Positions 39,210-52,099 of a stretch of 64,000 bases of DNA are shown piece by piece. Under the pieces are notes generated by a model. It did not search any database. It saw nothing but the letters and a program-made list of their open reading frames with translations, and was not told the DNA's origin. The DNA is from Taenia hydatigena (Eukaryota > Platyhelminthes > Cestoda > Cyclophyllidea > Taeniidae), in the NCBI GenBank assembly GCA_036345935.2, contig JADWOT020000001.1, positions 12,280,623 to 12,344,622 of the forward strand. Reading direction: 5' to 3'. The stretch's first letter is position 1. Each line of letters begins with the position of its first letter. The translations under genes and the position numbers were made by a program.

Positions 39210-39625
39210 TTTATTAACATTAATATCAAATTTTAGCACTTGTTCAGCCTCATTTTAAACGATTTCGCCATTCGTTGATGTAATCAGCAGCAAACAAATG
39301 CGTGGTAAATCCACATAGAATCTAAAAAACCTAAAGACACACATCGCATTTCAACCTTCTCCCAACCGGCGGCAAAGCACCCTCTTTCGGTGTCGATGCA
39401 ACTTCTGAAGGAAAGGGAAACAATCCAGGCTAGCTAGCAAACTTTTGGGTCAGCGAATGTCAACGAACGGACCGGCCCTCTGTGATGAAATCGACGCATT
39501 TGCGGGTCCGTTTTAAGGCTTATTAAATATTTCACGTCCAGAAAAGTTTTTTGTTCGATTTGCAGACGTGTTGGCCATGCCTTTCAACCTCTACCCTGTG
39601 GAGCAGAGATATAACCAGTCCAAAA
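39210..39625 (+). repeat. Diverged repeat block, copy 2 (partner of 17.2-17.6 kb)
   Basis: Second copy of the block with the unidentified coding relic. Stops and small length changes break its frame. Confidence 0.6.
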
Positions 39626-40289
39626 AGCAACTAAATCCTCCAGCCTCTACATCTGCAGACCTAGCAAGATGAAGACCAAGTGCTGATTTAACACCACGCA
39701 AAGGTTAAAAAGCTGCACATATTATTAAAATTACAGAACTCAGAACCGTAAAATTACGTCCAACTACTAGTAATGATTTGAGTATTTTAGAAGTCGCAGT
39801 TTGATTATGCAGCAGCATCTCAAAAGTCATGGCTAAATGCATTGTTTCCGGCAGTAGACCACGTTGTGCGTAAAAACAGGCGGTCATTGCTGCCTTTTAC
39901 GGCCATCTCTTGCCGCACTTATTAGTGCGTAGAAGTCTGTGTAAGCTTAAAAATGGGAGACAGGATGTGATAAGACTTAAAGAAGCTTTACTGTGGCAAC
40001 ACATTGACAAGACCTCCACAGTTGCCATCGTTTTATTGACAAAAATGAAAGGTTGACAGCATATTTGATGAAAGCTCGTGTGCCGGCAAAACGTTTTCTA
40101 AATGCCCTTTGTTTTGTGCCTTCAGCTCCTTTCCATACTGCTCGTTGAGATGTCCACACCGCTCAACCGCGATTTACTGAGTGATCATGTAGATCAAAAG
40201 AGAGTGGCGTGGCCCAATGCTTCCTCCTCTTAAATGCAGCAACCCTTTTGTCGACTGCTAAGTTTCATTTTGCTATTTATGTGGTTCCC

Positions 40290-40440
40290 TTATGAGCTGC
40301 CTTAAGAGAAGGCGCATATTCCAATCTGTGTTCACTCAGACCCATTCCACAATCTCTTCCTCATCTCCTTCGATGCATTGCATGCAACTCACTGAAAGGG
40401 ACGTAAGTATTGCTGATGCTGAAGCAATCTGGTGCAATGG
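40290..40440. repeat. Short repeat fragment (partner of 19.3-19.42 kb)
   Basis: Shares tcattccacaa, ctcttc, tgcatgc and cactgaaa in the same order with 19.33-19.40 kb. The overlapping 98- and 110-codon frames on the two strands downstream show no domain. Confidence 0.5.
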
Positions 40441-40829
40441 AGAAGGTAGTAATGCTCACGATTTTCAAATCCATCTGTGATACAAATGGGATCAAACCAG
40501 GATGTGGCAAATGGCATCTAAGGAGGTCAGTGGGCATAGAGAAGCAAAGCCGGTCAGAGCCTTTGGTAAATGTGAACAAAAATTTCATTTGCCAAAAAAA
40601 GAAAACAGAGAATCTAAAGAAAGTTGTCAGAAGAAAAGAAGTCAGAATGGATACAAGAGATCCCATTGATGTGTATCCACAATGTTTATCCATTTTAATT
40701 CATTGATATACATTTAATTAACAGCTCACTTCTCAATACTTTGTACAATTGACCGTGCGAAAGTAAATGCAAGTTACACAGTTAAGCTCCACAAAATAAA
40801 ATTTGATGCACTTGCACTCATTTGTTTTC

Positions 40830-41370
40830 TGGCGAGGTCACCGACTGCATCATGGACGCAGTATTCACTTCCATCACCAACGTCACTGCCCCTCCTATAG
40901 TATTATCTCATTCAATATAGCAATGCACATGATAAATAATTGAATACAATGCGAGGGGATGTGGCATGATAGAGCAGGAACTAACAGCACGAAATAGCAC
41001 AAATGTGTGGAGAGGAGGGCGGAAGAACAAAGAGTGCCAGGGAAGACTGAAGTAAGGTGCAGGGGATTGAAGTACATCAAATTGAGCCAGCAATCTCGAG
41101 AGTTCCACTCTAGCCACCGGCGTGTGTAATAACCAAGATCAACGCAGCATAACCTCAGTAAGGCGGCAAATTCATAGGCATCCACGTAAGACCATCTTTG
41201 GCACCTGCCTTTCCCTTAACATCACCATTCAGCTCTCAAAAGTCCTTATCAACTGCGTTTTCAAATACTTCCCCCCTTCTTTTATCCTACCTTATCTACT
41301 CCCTAGAAATCACTAATAGTTTCTGCTTTTTCCCACAAATCAACGACAGCTTAAAATAACTAGCCCTTTG
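40830..41370. repeat. Diverged repeat block (partner of 34.34-34.92 kb)
   Basis: Partner of the 34.3 kb block; it marks the right edge of the duplicated mosaic. Confidence 0.6.
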
Positions 41371-41374
41371 TCAG

Positions 41375-44300
41375 TAAGACAATCGGTGTGGAATGGCTGA
41401 GAGAAATTATGGCAGATGCGAACTGTTATGGATACATTGGACATTTAATTAACAGCCGCAATACACGATTATTATTTTAATGCGCCATTGAGGTGAGGGG
41501 CGTCATCTGCCTAGAGGATGAAAAGTCTACTCCACTCAAGCATAATATCCATTACAATACCCTCTTCATCGTGCCACTAGTACGAACACCTCCTTACAAC
41601 AGCCTACTCGCTCAAAAGGAATGAAGTACAGTGAGAGAGGGGAAAACTCAAAAGATATTACATGCTATCTTGTTGATTCCAAGTGCGCTTTATAGATCCC
41701 AGAGACACCTAAGAGAGCTGGGGCTACTTCGTTTAGGTTGACTTATTTAAATGAGCCTGAATGTGCTGCAAACCTCGCCTTTAGATCAAATGTCATTGAT
41801 TTAGGCTCGGGACATTTGTGGTTTTTCGCTTATTTCTTCTTGCCAACCATACTATTGCCACCGTCAGCCACTGTGGTGGTAACGTTTGCAGTTGTGACCT
41901 TATCAGCGTTTATGACCCGTCGTCCGGGTGTATCCATTGACACCTATACCCTCAAAGAGGTCATGCTGGCCGACTCAGAGATGGTCTCAGAGTTGACAAT
42001 GTACACGGTCTTGGTCTCTGCCTCCCTCATCAACTCCCCTTGAAAGATCGGGAGTTGCCAACACACGCTGATCTCAGCTACTGTGGAGGCAGAGCAGGAA
42101 CCACGAGAAAAGCCATCATGTTTCGGATGTTTTGCAGGTCAGCTAACAGCACCAGCATTGGTGCTACAGAGCCAACCACTTTGATTGCTCTCTAAGAGAT
42201 AGGACAAAGTAAATACCTGTGCCTGATCAAGAAAATGCAGCATTTACCTTGGGGCACAACTTGGCACGAACTGCCGGAAAAAGGGAAAGGAGGAAAAATG
42301 TACTCGAGCAAACATCGAAGCCAGCATTTGATGATCAATGCCAGCCGTCCCAAAACTACCTTGGCATTTATTATCGATTTGATAAGGATCAGAAAGCATT
42401 TAAAGATTCTGCTATGGTGCAGAAAACACGCAATCAACAGTGCGTGCTTTAATGGCATTTATAAATGCTTTATTTGCCTTGTCGGTCAAGGACAGGTCAT
42501 TTCATAGGCTAACATGAATTTGCAACATCCATGTAAGCATATACTGCACAGGCTGTGGGCGCAACTTGATTTTTGTTAAGAATATAGCTCCAACTCTACC
42601 TTTTCTTGCTGGCATCTTCCATTGTGCATGAAGAATTCGCACTGGCGATCGGTAAGTTGCCGAGCTTCTAGTGCTCTCATCAGCACATGTATGCAACCAT
42701 TCAGCGACTAAGAGCGCTTATTTAATTGGTTAGTATGATAAGGATAGTGACGTTCCTTAGCATATACTCGGCTGAAAATTGGCAGTGATGCCCACTGCTC
42801 TTCTCTCTCTGCACTTATAAAGTCATAGCCAGATTGGAGCGCATTTCAAACGACATTATAGGAGATACAGGGATGAAAGTGTCAAAAACTCAGATGCTAC
42901 TGAATTGCCAAGAAAATTAGCAATAATCCTTCTTTGCATCAGGACATACTGAAAGTACTAGAAAGCAATTTCTCCTTCTGGATATTGTTTGGGAGCAGTG
43001 CTGAGCTACTTACTTGCTGGCAAATACTAAGCAATGTCAACTTTATCAAATCATGCTGTTGTTGTGCAAAATGCCACCTTCATAAAGAGTCGACTCAGAG
43101 ACACGAATAGACTAATAAATCTATCTCAAAATGCGGCTTGTTAATTCGTGAGAATAAAAAGAAAGCGAGATACTGTTTGATCAAAACTAAATAGTCTCAC
43201 TTTTAAAGCCACCAGTCGAAATGTTAGAATAGGCTGCACTCGGCATAATCAGGTCGAATACTCCTTCACCGGTCATTTATCACCTGAAAAGGAATATACG
43301 TCACCTCATCACTCTTTCACAATGATTCATCAGAGATCAATGCTTGTATCGTAGCAAGCCATGTAAAGTAGTCAACTTGCCTTCCATGACTTATATCGAA
43401 AAGCCTTTTGCAGTCAGACCTACTGCTGAATACGCATAGAGGCATATCAATCCGCGCTGGGGAAAAGCTAACAAGCTATAAGCACCTGCGCAACAATGTT
43501 TGGTCAATGAAAAAGGGGTGGATTTAGAATAAGCGCACCGATTCTGAGTTCCGCTGAGACGAGAGCGAATCCGGTTATCAGAGAGGCCAGATGAACCTCT
43601 GCCAAGAATATGTCAGCATATAGTCGGTTAGCTGTGGTCGCATAGAAAGGCTAGACTGACGCATCCGTTTGTTGTGACGCAACGAACGGAATAAAGAAGA
43701 GATCATCCAATGCACACTTCCCACGCAGGCACATCGACTGTCCTGAAAGAAACAAATCTGTCTATCTCGACAGTGGTGTGACTTCGTGGTAACATAAATA
43801 TCGAAGAAGTGAGCCGTTTATCAATCAGGCCATTTGCTACAGCATTCATATTACTAGGTAGTGTGTTTAACTAAGCGTGATTTCGTGCATCGCTTGAAAT
43901 GGTAAAGTACTAACCATAAAGTGATGAAGTTGAGGCAACTTTCCATTGTGGCAGATAGTTCTGTGACTTTGGAGACAATGAAGAAACCGGTAGCTACATT
44001 TGCAGAGAATGCACACGAATCATCTCATCTCTAACAAGAGACAGGAGAAATTGCTTTTGCCAACGGTTGAATGATAGTGACCACGTCACTCAATTCAATC
44101 AGATAAATAAGGGCTAAAACGCAAAACATGCAGGAGATACCTGCCTGTGCGCTTGGCTTCAAAATGAGCCTGAATTTGACGATGGTACCTAGAGTGCCGG
44201 AGGCAGACAAAACAGACCAGTGCCATAAGGCGTCGAGCCAAAATCAGGAACTACAGGTGGTGAAATAATCGCTGGAGGTCGACTTTGAGTCTGCGTTTAA

Positions 44301-44800
44301 GAGTGCTGATCTCTCACTGGCGCTCACGGTCTTGGTGATTTTTTGCTTACAAGGTCAAACTTGACTTCAAAAATTAGCATCTTGCATGGTAATGCCATTA
44401 CCTTCGAGTACTTTAATAGTATGCTTTGTTGGTCTCTCTAACACACTTGCAGCTGTCCTGGAGTAGTTTATTGCTACTTGATGGGCTGATTGAGAGGCCT
44501 CAGAAAATACACCTCTCTCCGAGATGATTCCCTTTAATCAAGTTTGCCACTAGCGGGGTCGGAACGGGAAGTTCTACCACTGTTATGCCAATCACGTACC
44601 ATATGAATGAAGATAGACGGTCTCGAGACAATGGCGGTGGTAAGGGATCATATTTGCCCATTAAAGTCCAGGTGTGAATTACAGCTAAGCATTCACGGCT
44701 CAACCTCATCAAACAAGCAGAACTGTATAACGAGTACTGCGGCTACAAAATCTGAACCAGTTGTCGCCTCTTTGCAATGGTCATTGATCCTCCGAGCTAC
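41375..44800. other. No supported gene
   Basis: A 101-codon plus-strand frame at 41738-42043 and overlapping frames at 42.2-42.5 kb have no recognisable domain, splice context or duplicate. I do not call them genes. Confidence 0.35.
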
Positions 44801-45059
44801 ACATGCTAGCTGTCAGTTGGGGCATGACAAATGTGTGTGCATTGTGTCAAAGCCTGCATATAACTAGAGCATGTATGCTGGGTGTTTGCCTTGGTACAGA
44901 AAATGACAAGAGAAGTGATGAGATGTGTGAAACCGTAAAGGTCGATTAAAGTTGACCACAAAATGCATGTGTTCATTACAAAGAAAATGCACAACTGCAT
45001 TTGACGCGCTGCTTTTGCATTTATGAATCGAACATGGAATCAACATTAGCCGCGATGTA

Positions 45060-45227
45060 GTGATGTACGTGAAGTTTTCTAACAAGGTGTAGGCAAAGGC
45101 CACACTGCATCATCCTCCATCGCAGGTGCTTGAATCGTTTCAATTTTTTGAGATTGCCACAGTCATCAAACCAGGCAAATATGCATGCGGCAGTGTCGTC
45201 TGCCACAGCACAACCATTCCTGTGGAG
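45060..45227 (+). pseudogene. Decayed FN3 exon copy 1 (upstream array)
   Basis: The C-terminal third of the FN3 exon is readable: YVKFSNK, then SSSIAGA in one frame and KYACGSVVCHSTTIPVE in another. The intact exon has PYEVCVRNC, SSSIEGA and NYTCSNATCDNTTIP. A stop and a frame shift break it, and the donor has weakened to GAG|GTTGGG. The DNA after it, to about 46.0 kb, matches the intron after the exon at 55767-56129. Confidence 0.7.
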
Positions 45228-47269
45228 GTTGGGGCGGATCGCCATTTTTGTCTTGAGTGTGATACATGGCTGGTGAATGTGCAGTAATGGTATCCAGTCT
45301 CTGTGGCTCTAGCACTTGGTTAAAAGTTGTTGACTGAAGGCGTGTATGGTTTTGTATTGCATGCGGGACGCATGAATTAGTAGCAGTGTTGGGTATTGCA
45401 AATTGGCTGGATGCTGGGTGAGTGCACCACGTGCATTGTGTCCCTGGTGCTTTTGAATGAGTTTTCTTCGTGTTCGATCGGTAGCACAAAATGTAGTCGC
45501 TGATCTGTCCTCATAGCAATGTTTCTACCCAACATGTTCCTGCTTTTGCTTTCCTGTTTGTGTCTTTCCCATGCCTTTTCGAACCGTTGTTTTTTATTTA
45601 TATTTTGTTTGCTGTTGCTCACTGCCACTAAAACGACAGGATGAAACGTGCAAGATGCTTTTAGTCATTGCGCTTCTGTTAGATTGTGGCATTTTTGGCA
45701 CCCAACAAGGCATGCATGCAGTCCTTCGAGATTGGGGCTGCAAACATAGTGGAAGAGAAGTGATTGCTTAGGACAGTGAACGATGATTGGATGGGCTGAA
45801 CAATGAAATGGAGGGAACATCATGTATTTGGTCATAGAGGTGACATGAAGTGATTTCCCTCTCTACACATTTATTATGGGAGTTTGTAAATACCAGTTTT
45901 TTAGAGTTTCGTTCATTGCCTCATTAAAATTCAGCGCCAATGCCTCGAACCCTACCGCACTTAACACTGAACACATGCTGCGCAGTGCTTCGTAGAAGGC
46001 AGGTTAATATTTGCAAAGGAATTTATTTCGGACAAAAATTTGGGCAAAGGTGTTGAAGAGGATGAATTGCATGACTATGGTATGATCTCTGAAGGAAGTG
46101 CAGGTGACACTGCTCAGCGTGTTAAAGTGATGTGACATGTCGTAGGCTAACTTTAATGTTGTTGGGCTCGAAAACCTGAGTATCTTCTGCCTTTTAGAGG
46201 CTGTAATCGAGTTCTTGCTTTGTTTTCTCTGATTTGAAGGTATAACGCATAAGCGTGCTTTGCCTGTGCAGAAAATGCTCATCCACCTTGTTAGGGTGAT
46301 TGTCCACTCCATTTGTGCGGGAGGACAAAAACGAAGTCAATAAAGAAGTAGAAAGGAGCATAATTTCCATCCAAACCTTCCTGATCTTCATTGTACTCAT
46401 TTTTGCGATTTATTCATTACTATGGCAAACATTGTTGAAAAGTATCCCTTTGAGTGGTTTGATATGCCATTGAAGAAGTGTTTTCTCGACACGCCTCATT
46501 GCGTGGCCTACATGTGGTTGCTTGGATAAAATCCTCTTTTTTTCATCAGTGAATGAGCACGTTGGATGTGGATGCTTGTGGTACTTTGCGCATTTTTTTA
46601 CTGTCTGCTTGTGGTATTTGGCGTGTCTCGGGAATAACGCGCCTCCTATCTAAATATGAAGGAGAATGAATCAGAATAATGAAAAGTTGTTGTACAAACT
46701 CCTATGGGGTCTGTTTCAACAGTTGAGGACGGATTGTTTGTGCATTGTACCAAGCGCTGCAGGCATTCAGAGCAGGTGTGATGAGTGTCCTATTCGTCGC
46801 AGACGATGGTGCAAGCAGTCGTAATATGTTCAGAGGCGATTATAGTTTTTGGTTTTTTATCGGTAGGAAAACGTGCATCTGCTCCAGACTCAGGGCTGTT
46901 GCATTCATGGTGCAAAAATGGGATCGACGCAAGCAGTCATCGAGTGATGTAAACGTAGCCAGAAATGACGACGGGGATATTGCCGTGGGTAAAGTGTTGT
47001 TTTGTCACAGTGGGTGTCAATGCAGCATTGTATAGGCAGCATTGCTGATTAGAAATGTTGCAGCACACTCGGATCATCGTACATACGACGGCATGATGCA
47101 GGGCTCCTCTTTTATTGCGTGAAGGAAAGCGAGAAATAGGGATTGAACTCTCGATCACTTTTATGCCTTTTAGCTGCATGCAGCATCTCCTTGAATCCGA
47201 AGAGCCACATTGATGTGAGGGTAGGATAGAAGGCGCTGAGCGACACTGAAGTTTGAGTCTGTCACCCAA

Positions 47270-47418
47270 AAACAGTGACTACGATGACTGTGTCTCCCTC
47301 CTTCGCAGATGCTCAACTGGCGTCAACTTTTAGACTCTTTGAAATCAGCACCTCCATGGAAATGGACAAATACACTTGCAACGAAGCTGTCTGCGGTAGT
47401 ACAACACTTCCATGGAAG
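47270..47418 (+). pseudogene. Decayed FN3 exon copy 2 (N-terminal half lost)
   Basis: Only the end of the exon survives: ADAQLAS near the start, then DKYTCNEAVCGSTTLPW and a good donor (AAG|GTGAGA). The preceding 200 bases match the intron before the 57062 exon, so the FN3 core has been lost or scrambled while its borders remain. Confidence 0.65.
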
Positions 47419-48635
47419 GTGAGAATAGTTGATCTAAACTTTCTGCATTCGAAATATTTTTAGTGAAATTTAAGTGATAGCGCAGTGACTTCATGTGTTT
47501 GCGCTTGGATTTGTGTTCCTCTTCGTTGAAAGCGCTATTGCATTGGATGTCGGACATCGTTATCGGTGGTGAATTTAGCAGCATTAAACGTTGTTTTTTC
47601 AAAAAAAGTAATTTTTCAGGCTGCAAAATCCTTTGACGTCCTGAGCACTTGCCTTCTTGTAGCTATTTGACTACCATGCAAATATTGTGTGAAGCCCTCT
47701 CTAACCTTGCAATGCACGTGTGTTATCTACCCGTGCACACTGCCAGCGAATATGGTGGCGTGGAGTCGTCAAATTGACCCTACGTAGAGATAATGCAATG
47801 TATCTCAGTTGAATCTGCATCCACAGCAGTGTGGCTTGACTGCATTTCTACACCCCTATATCCTAGACAGAAACTAGGCGTTTCATTTGGCCCAAACATT
47901 GTAGCTTTGCTGCAGGTTGGATCCTCGTTCACAATTGGACGCACCTGGCATTTCCACTTTGGAAAGAAATCGCCTATAAAATCCACCCTTTCTAAATAGT
48001 ATGCATTTTGAAAGGTCAGCGTACCTCCTGTTTAAATTGGAAAAAGAATAGGTGAGGTTTATAGAGAATATCATGCGAACTGCAATGGAGGTCCTTTCGA
48101 CAGTTAGGGAGAGACTAATGTGTGTGCAGTGTTCAGGCATCCAAATCAAGTGAGGTGGGTGTTTTCTTTGCCGCAGGCAATGATGAAAGCAGTGCTGGGG
48201 TGGGTGGTGATATGAAAGACATCCATAGTTGATTACAGAGTGCTTAGGTCCATTGATAAGAAGGCGTGCGACTGCCCGGACTTAGTGCTGTTGCATTCAT
48301 GATGCATGTATGGGGTCAGCACAAGCTGCAATCAAATCATGTGAAGGTGACCACAAATGTCAGATGAGGTGAGGCCAGAGTGAAGAATTGCTTTATTCCA
48401 GTCAATACCAGGACAAAACTGCATCACTGACAGCATTGTTGATGTGAGATCTCGCAGCACACTTAGATTCTAATACGTACGACAACACAATGAACCACTC
48501 CTATTTTCGCTCATATGCTGAAAGAAGACGATGTGAATCCTATTTGCATTTACTTCTATGTGTTTACGCTCCAAACAGCATCGTCTTGGCACCAAGGGGA
48601 CGGTAAGATGGAAGGCACCGAATAACACAGCTATA

Positions 48636-48880
48636 ACAGGTAGGTTTGTCGCATACAAAGACGGCGCCAAATGCATCATCGCCGACCTCTTTCCACGCAT
48701 TTCCTACGACGCGTGTATATAAATGTGTCATCCGTAACTGGTCACCCTCCATCACAGGCGCTCAACCAGTGCCAAGTAGTGATCTCTCTGACGTACCCAC
48801 TGTTGACAAAACAAACAAATACACTTGCAGCGATGCTATCTCCGGAAAGGTAATGATCCCCATTGAATGTGGGGAATGTT
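48636..48880 (+). pseudogene. Decayed FN3 exon copy 3
   Basis: Recognisable pieces in order: RFVAYKDG (intact: EFVAYIVG), then VYKCVIRNW (PYKVCVRNC), SITGAQ (SIEGAQ), and NKYTCSDAISGKVMIPIE. An in-frame TAA after YDACI and frame changes break it. Confidence 0.7.
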
Positions 48881-48999
48881 GACTTCTTTCCCTCTGTGGG
48901 TCGTGTCTAGTAAACATGCAGCAAAAGTGTATTGTCATTTCGGTACTAGCACCTTGATAGAGGGCGTGGGTTGGCTACATGTGAGATTTTGTATTAGAT

Positions 49000-50360
49000 G
49001 TGGAGTGCACGAAATTATAGCAGAGTTAGCATTAAAATTTGACCGGAGGATGTATAAACCAATTGCTTGCATTGTGTTTAAGGTACTTTCAAGTGAATGG
49101 TCTCATCGTTTGAGTGGTAGCACAGAAATGAAGTTGGTGAGGAGGATAGAAGATCTTGACATTTCCTTTACTTATATGCAGTTAGTAGCGGTGTGGACAA
49201 TTACAACTTTTCTTTTGCATAATTCCATCCTGACGGCGGTTAGTCTACCTTACGATGGTGATGGCAGCGTTAAAACCAGCTGCACGGAAGGTTTCACAGT
49301 GCACAGGAGTAAATTCTACAATCTATGGCTGACGAACGCTAACGCATTGGATTAAACATGCTCCGTGTGTACTTTCTCTGATGAAATTTCTTAAATGCTT
49401 AGTGCGTTTTACAGAATCCCATGAGGCGAACCTAACAATATCAGAGGCCCTAAATATAGTTAACAGCCTTTACAAAGCGGCAGATTCTTCTCTAAAAGGA
49501 TCCAAAATTTATAAATTGGTGTACCGATCAAGGCTACTGCGCTCTCCTATGCATACTGTTACCACATAATCCATCAACTTGGCTCTTTTCATTTCACCAG
49601 TGAAGCGAAGTGAAGTTGATGTGACAGCGGTGAGAATCCTTTCACCTCAAGTGGTTGTTGTGAGAACCTATCTATCACATTGGTGTTCACCGTTTCGAGT
49701 ATTTTCTATTGAAAGACATCAGACCTTACTACTCTTCTCTAGCAATTTTTTCTTTTTGCTTAGCTACTCCTCCACACTAGGAGTATAGCATCGCTATGAT
49801 TTTACTAACGAAAAGTCGAAAAAGTAGTTGTGTTCTGGGCTTCTGTGGTGTTCCGTCGCTTGCTTACAATTTATTTTACCTCATTACTGCCCTGCAATTT
49901 TAAATGGTTTCCTGACAGTTGTCCTTTTAAACCCATTTTTATATCCAAATCTTCATTTCCCCACACGATGTGGCTTAACAGCATGCGTCTACACTCTACA
50001 AATGTTTCCATTGAATATTTCATTCGTAAGTCAGTAGATTAGTTAGAAATGCCGCAGAGAGTATTGAATTGTTATGGTTGTGTACTCCTCTTTGCGTAAC
50101 ATTGGATCTTTGATGGTGAATTCGTCTTGAGGTTAATCCATTCACACATAACGAAGTGAGCTGGTTAAACGAATATTCTAGTGCTTGTAAGTAAGGACGA
50201 ATTGCATTTAGTTTCTTTGATCTTGAACTGACCCTTGAAAGCCTTCGAAACTTAAAGATCTCTTTGTACCCCACTTGCATCCTAAGACAGTCTTCGATGT
50301 AGAGGGTGAAGTTAGTTGTTGGAGCATCAGTCCTTCTTCAATCCCATCTTTGTGCTTCAC
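49000..50360. other. No supported gene; decayed intron-like DNA
   Basis: The 162-codon frame at 48867-49355 begins in DNA that matches the intron sequence after other FN3 exon copies, so it is not called. Other frames are short. Confidence 0.4.
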
Positions 50361-50362
50361 AG

Positions 50363-50530
50363 GCAAATTGGTTCCTACCGTGGCTTGAACCCAAACCATG
50401 CTTTGATTGTCAGAATGGAGTGACTGTTATGAGTTGTGACGGAAACAACTACTATCCTAATGGAAATATTTACCTCCTTAAATGTCGTGATACTAATCGG
50501 CCAGGCATCAATCATTTTCGATGCACTTGA
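50363..50530 (+). CDS. Candidate cysteine-rich terminal exon
   Basis: After a clear acceptor (tgtgcttcacag) the frame reads 55 residues to a TGA, with five cysteines in CFDCQNGVTVMSCDGNNYY and the following YLLKC and HFRC. Tryptophan- and tyrosine-rich, it looks like the end of a small secreted or extracellular domain. No in-frame ATG precedes it, so it needs an upstream exon, which I could not identify. It lies between the decayed FN3 array and the TATA box of the FN3 gene. Family unknown; it could be a remnant. Confidence 0.28.
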   Translation, partial: ANWFLPWLEPKPCFDCQNGVTVMSCDGNNYYPNGNIYLLKCRDTNRPGINHFRCT

Positions 50531-51980
50531 AGTCTCCTGATTGCATCTACGTGTTTAAGTCTTCGTATAGAGGAAGCTTTGGTTATCGTCACTTGCTTCT
50601 AAAATGCTAACATTCTTTGCATTCTAGTTTGAAACTGGACACGAAATGAGCAGTAATGGGCACACTCGACACCGATGGGTGTTGTGTTACGTTATTTTGC
50701 AGAAAAAGACGCTGGCTCGCAAGGTATTAGGATGGCGCACTTCAAGGACAGGTTGGACATGGCGCGAGAGGAACTGCAGTTGGTGATTCATATGACTGTT
50801 TGTTTTGCTTGGTAGTCATTTTACCGTGATCTCAAACAAGCTTGGCTTATTCTAAGAAGTTCAGCATTAGAAGAGCTAGAAATACACTTAATGATTCTCT
50901 CTATTAGTCTCTAATGGTAGGGCGGAAACTGCACATTGAATAGGTAGGTAGGTGAGCAGCGGTAGAATAAGAAGAGTGATAGAGACCGCGCTAAAATTGT
51001 GGTCTCTATCTACTTTTGAAGCATCGTACTCAACTCTACTACTTGCTAAGTCGCACAGAAACAGCCTTGTCTACCAAGTGGGCCACAATTGTAATACATT
51101 GCTTGAGTAGCCATCCAGACGTTGTAGATTTTGGTAGCACTCGGCAAATCGAATCTGCTTGGCCAAAAATTAGCACTTGAGGAAGCATGCGAGACTTTTC
51201 AAAAGAGTGCCCTTTCTTTGTGGAAAGGAAAGAAAGGCGGTAGAATGAAGTCGTTTGGTTTAAATTTCTCCCATAATGATACATGCATTTGCCACCATCT
51301 CAAGCAACTAATCGACCCTCATGGCAGCAATATTCGTCCGCCTAGAAAGTGCACGAGTGGAAGTGATGAAATTGAAACTGACGAAATAGGAACCTTGTAG
51401 ACCGCAGGCAAAGAGCTGCCTGTCGACTCATAATACTTCAGCCCTTAATTTCGCCACCTAGTTCTATTCTCGGTTTTGTAGGTGGATTCTGTACATTCCT
51501 ACTCACTACTTCAATATAGTTCACAAATGAAGCAAAAACTACTGCGGTAGAATTCCAAGTGCGCATCACCAACCTTAGTGTTAAGTGTTGCCTCTCACAG
51601 GTATCTAGGGTGATTAATGTCATTATCTGTCGATGACCGTCAAAAGACCGATTATTATGCCGTGATGATTGACACAGAAGCTTGACGTGATGAAGAGCAT
51701 GAGAAAAAGCTCAACGTGTTAAGATAGATGCGCTGGGTCTATGAAGATGTTATAAAATCCATAATCTACATTATGCAATAAAGAAGGCACCTTTTTAGCA
51801 TTTAGCCACATTTTGGTGACGTTCAAAGATTCAAGTGAGTTTCATTGTGTTCAAAGTGCAGCCAGTAATTAGGCACTTTGTTTTGTATTTTGTCTCTAGC
51901 AATGATTAATACAGCTTACGTTATAAAAGATTTGTTTTAATGATTGGATTATAAGAATTAACCTTGGTGAAGGTCGAGTT
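50531..51980. other. No supported gene; upstream region of the FN3 receptor
   Basis: Only short frames without domains; the promoter of the receptor gene should lie at its right end. Confidence 0.4.
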
Positions 51981-51984
51981 CTTC

Positions 51985-51992
51985 TATAAAAG
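51985..51992 (+). promoter_or_regulatory. TATA box of the FN3 receptor gene
   Basis: TATAAAAG lies 39 bases before the signal-peptide ATG. A start site about 25-30 bases after it leaves an exceptionally short 5' leader. A position this close to a signal-peptide exon makes it a credible core promoter, though not proven. Confidence 0.5.
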
Positions 51993-52023
51993 CCCGGTAG
52001 GGTGGTGACTTCGCTATTTAACG

Positions 52024-52099
52024 ATGGGTGCGTGCGTTTGGGGGCTAATTCTCCTTTCCTTAACAGCGTTGGTTAACAAATGTTCATGCCAAGTTGAAG
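52024..52099 (+). CDS. FN3 receptor, exon 1: signal peptide
   Basis: The exon codes a typical secretory signal, MGACVWGLILLSLTALV then NKCSCQVEG. It has a hydrophobic core of about 13 residues and a cysteine-containing region after the likely cleavage site. It stops at GAAG|GTAAAT, phase 1, the phase needed by both FN3 exons. A TATA box lies just upstream. With the later exons it assembles to 333 codons plus stop if the short tail is used. A signal exon separate from the FN3 exon is also known in tapeworm oncosphere antigens of the EG95/TSOL45 type, but the FN3 sequences here do not look like those proteins. Confidence 0.72.

Noticed and set aside
41738..42043. 101-codon plus-strand frame with a hydrophobic stretch
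   Set aside because: Could suggest a membrane protein, but nothing supports it beyond openness, and the minus strand is nearly as open.
48867..49355. 162-codon plus-strand frame
   Set aside because: Its first part aligns with the intron following FN3 exons (45.25 and 57.44 kb), so it is not an independent gene.
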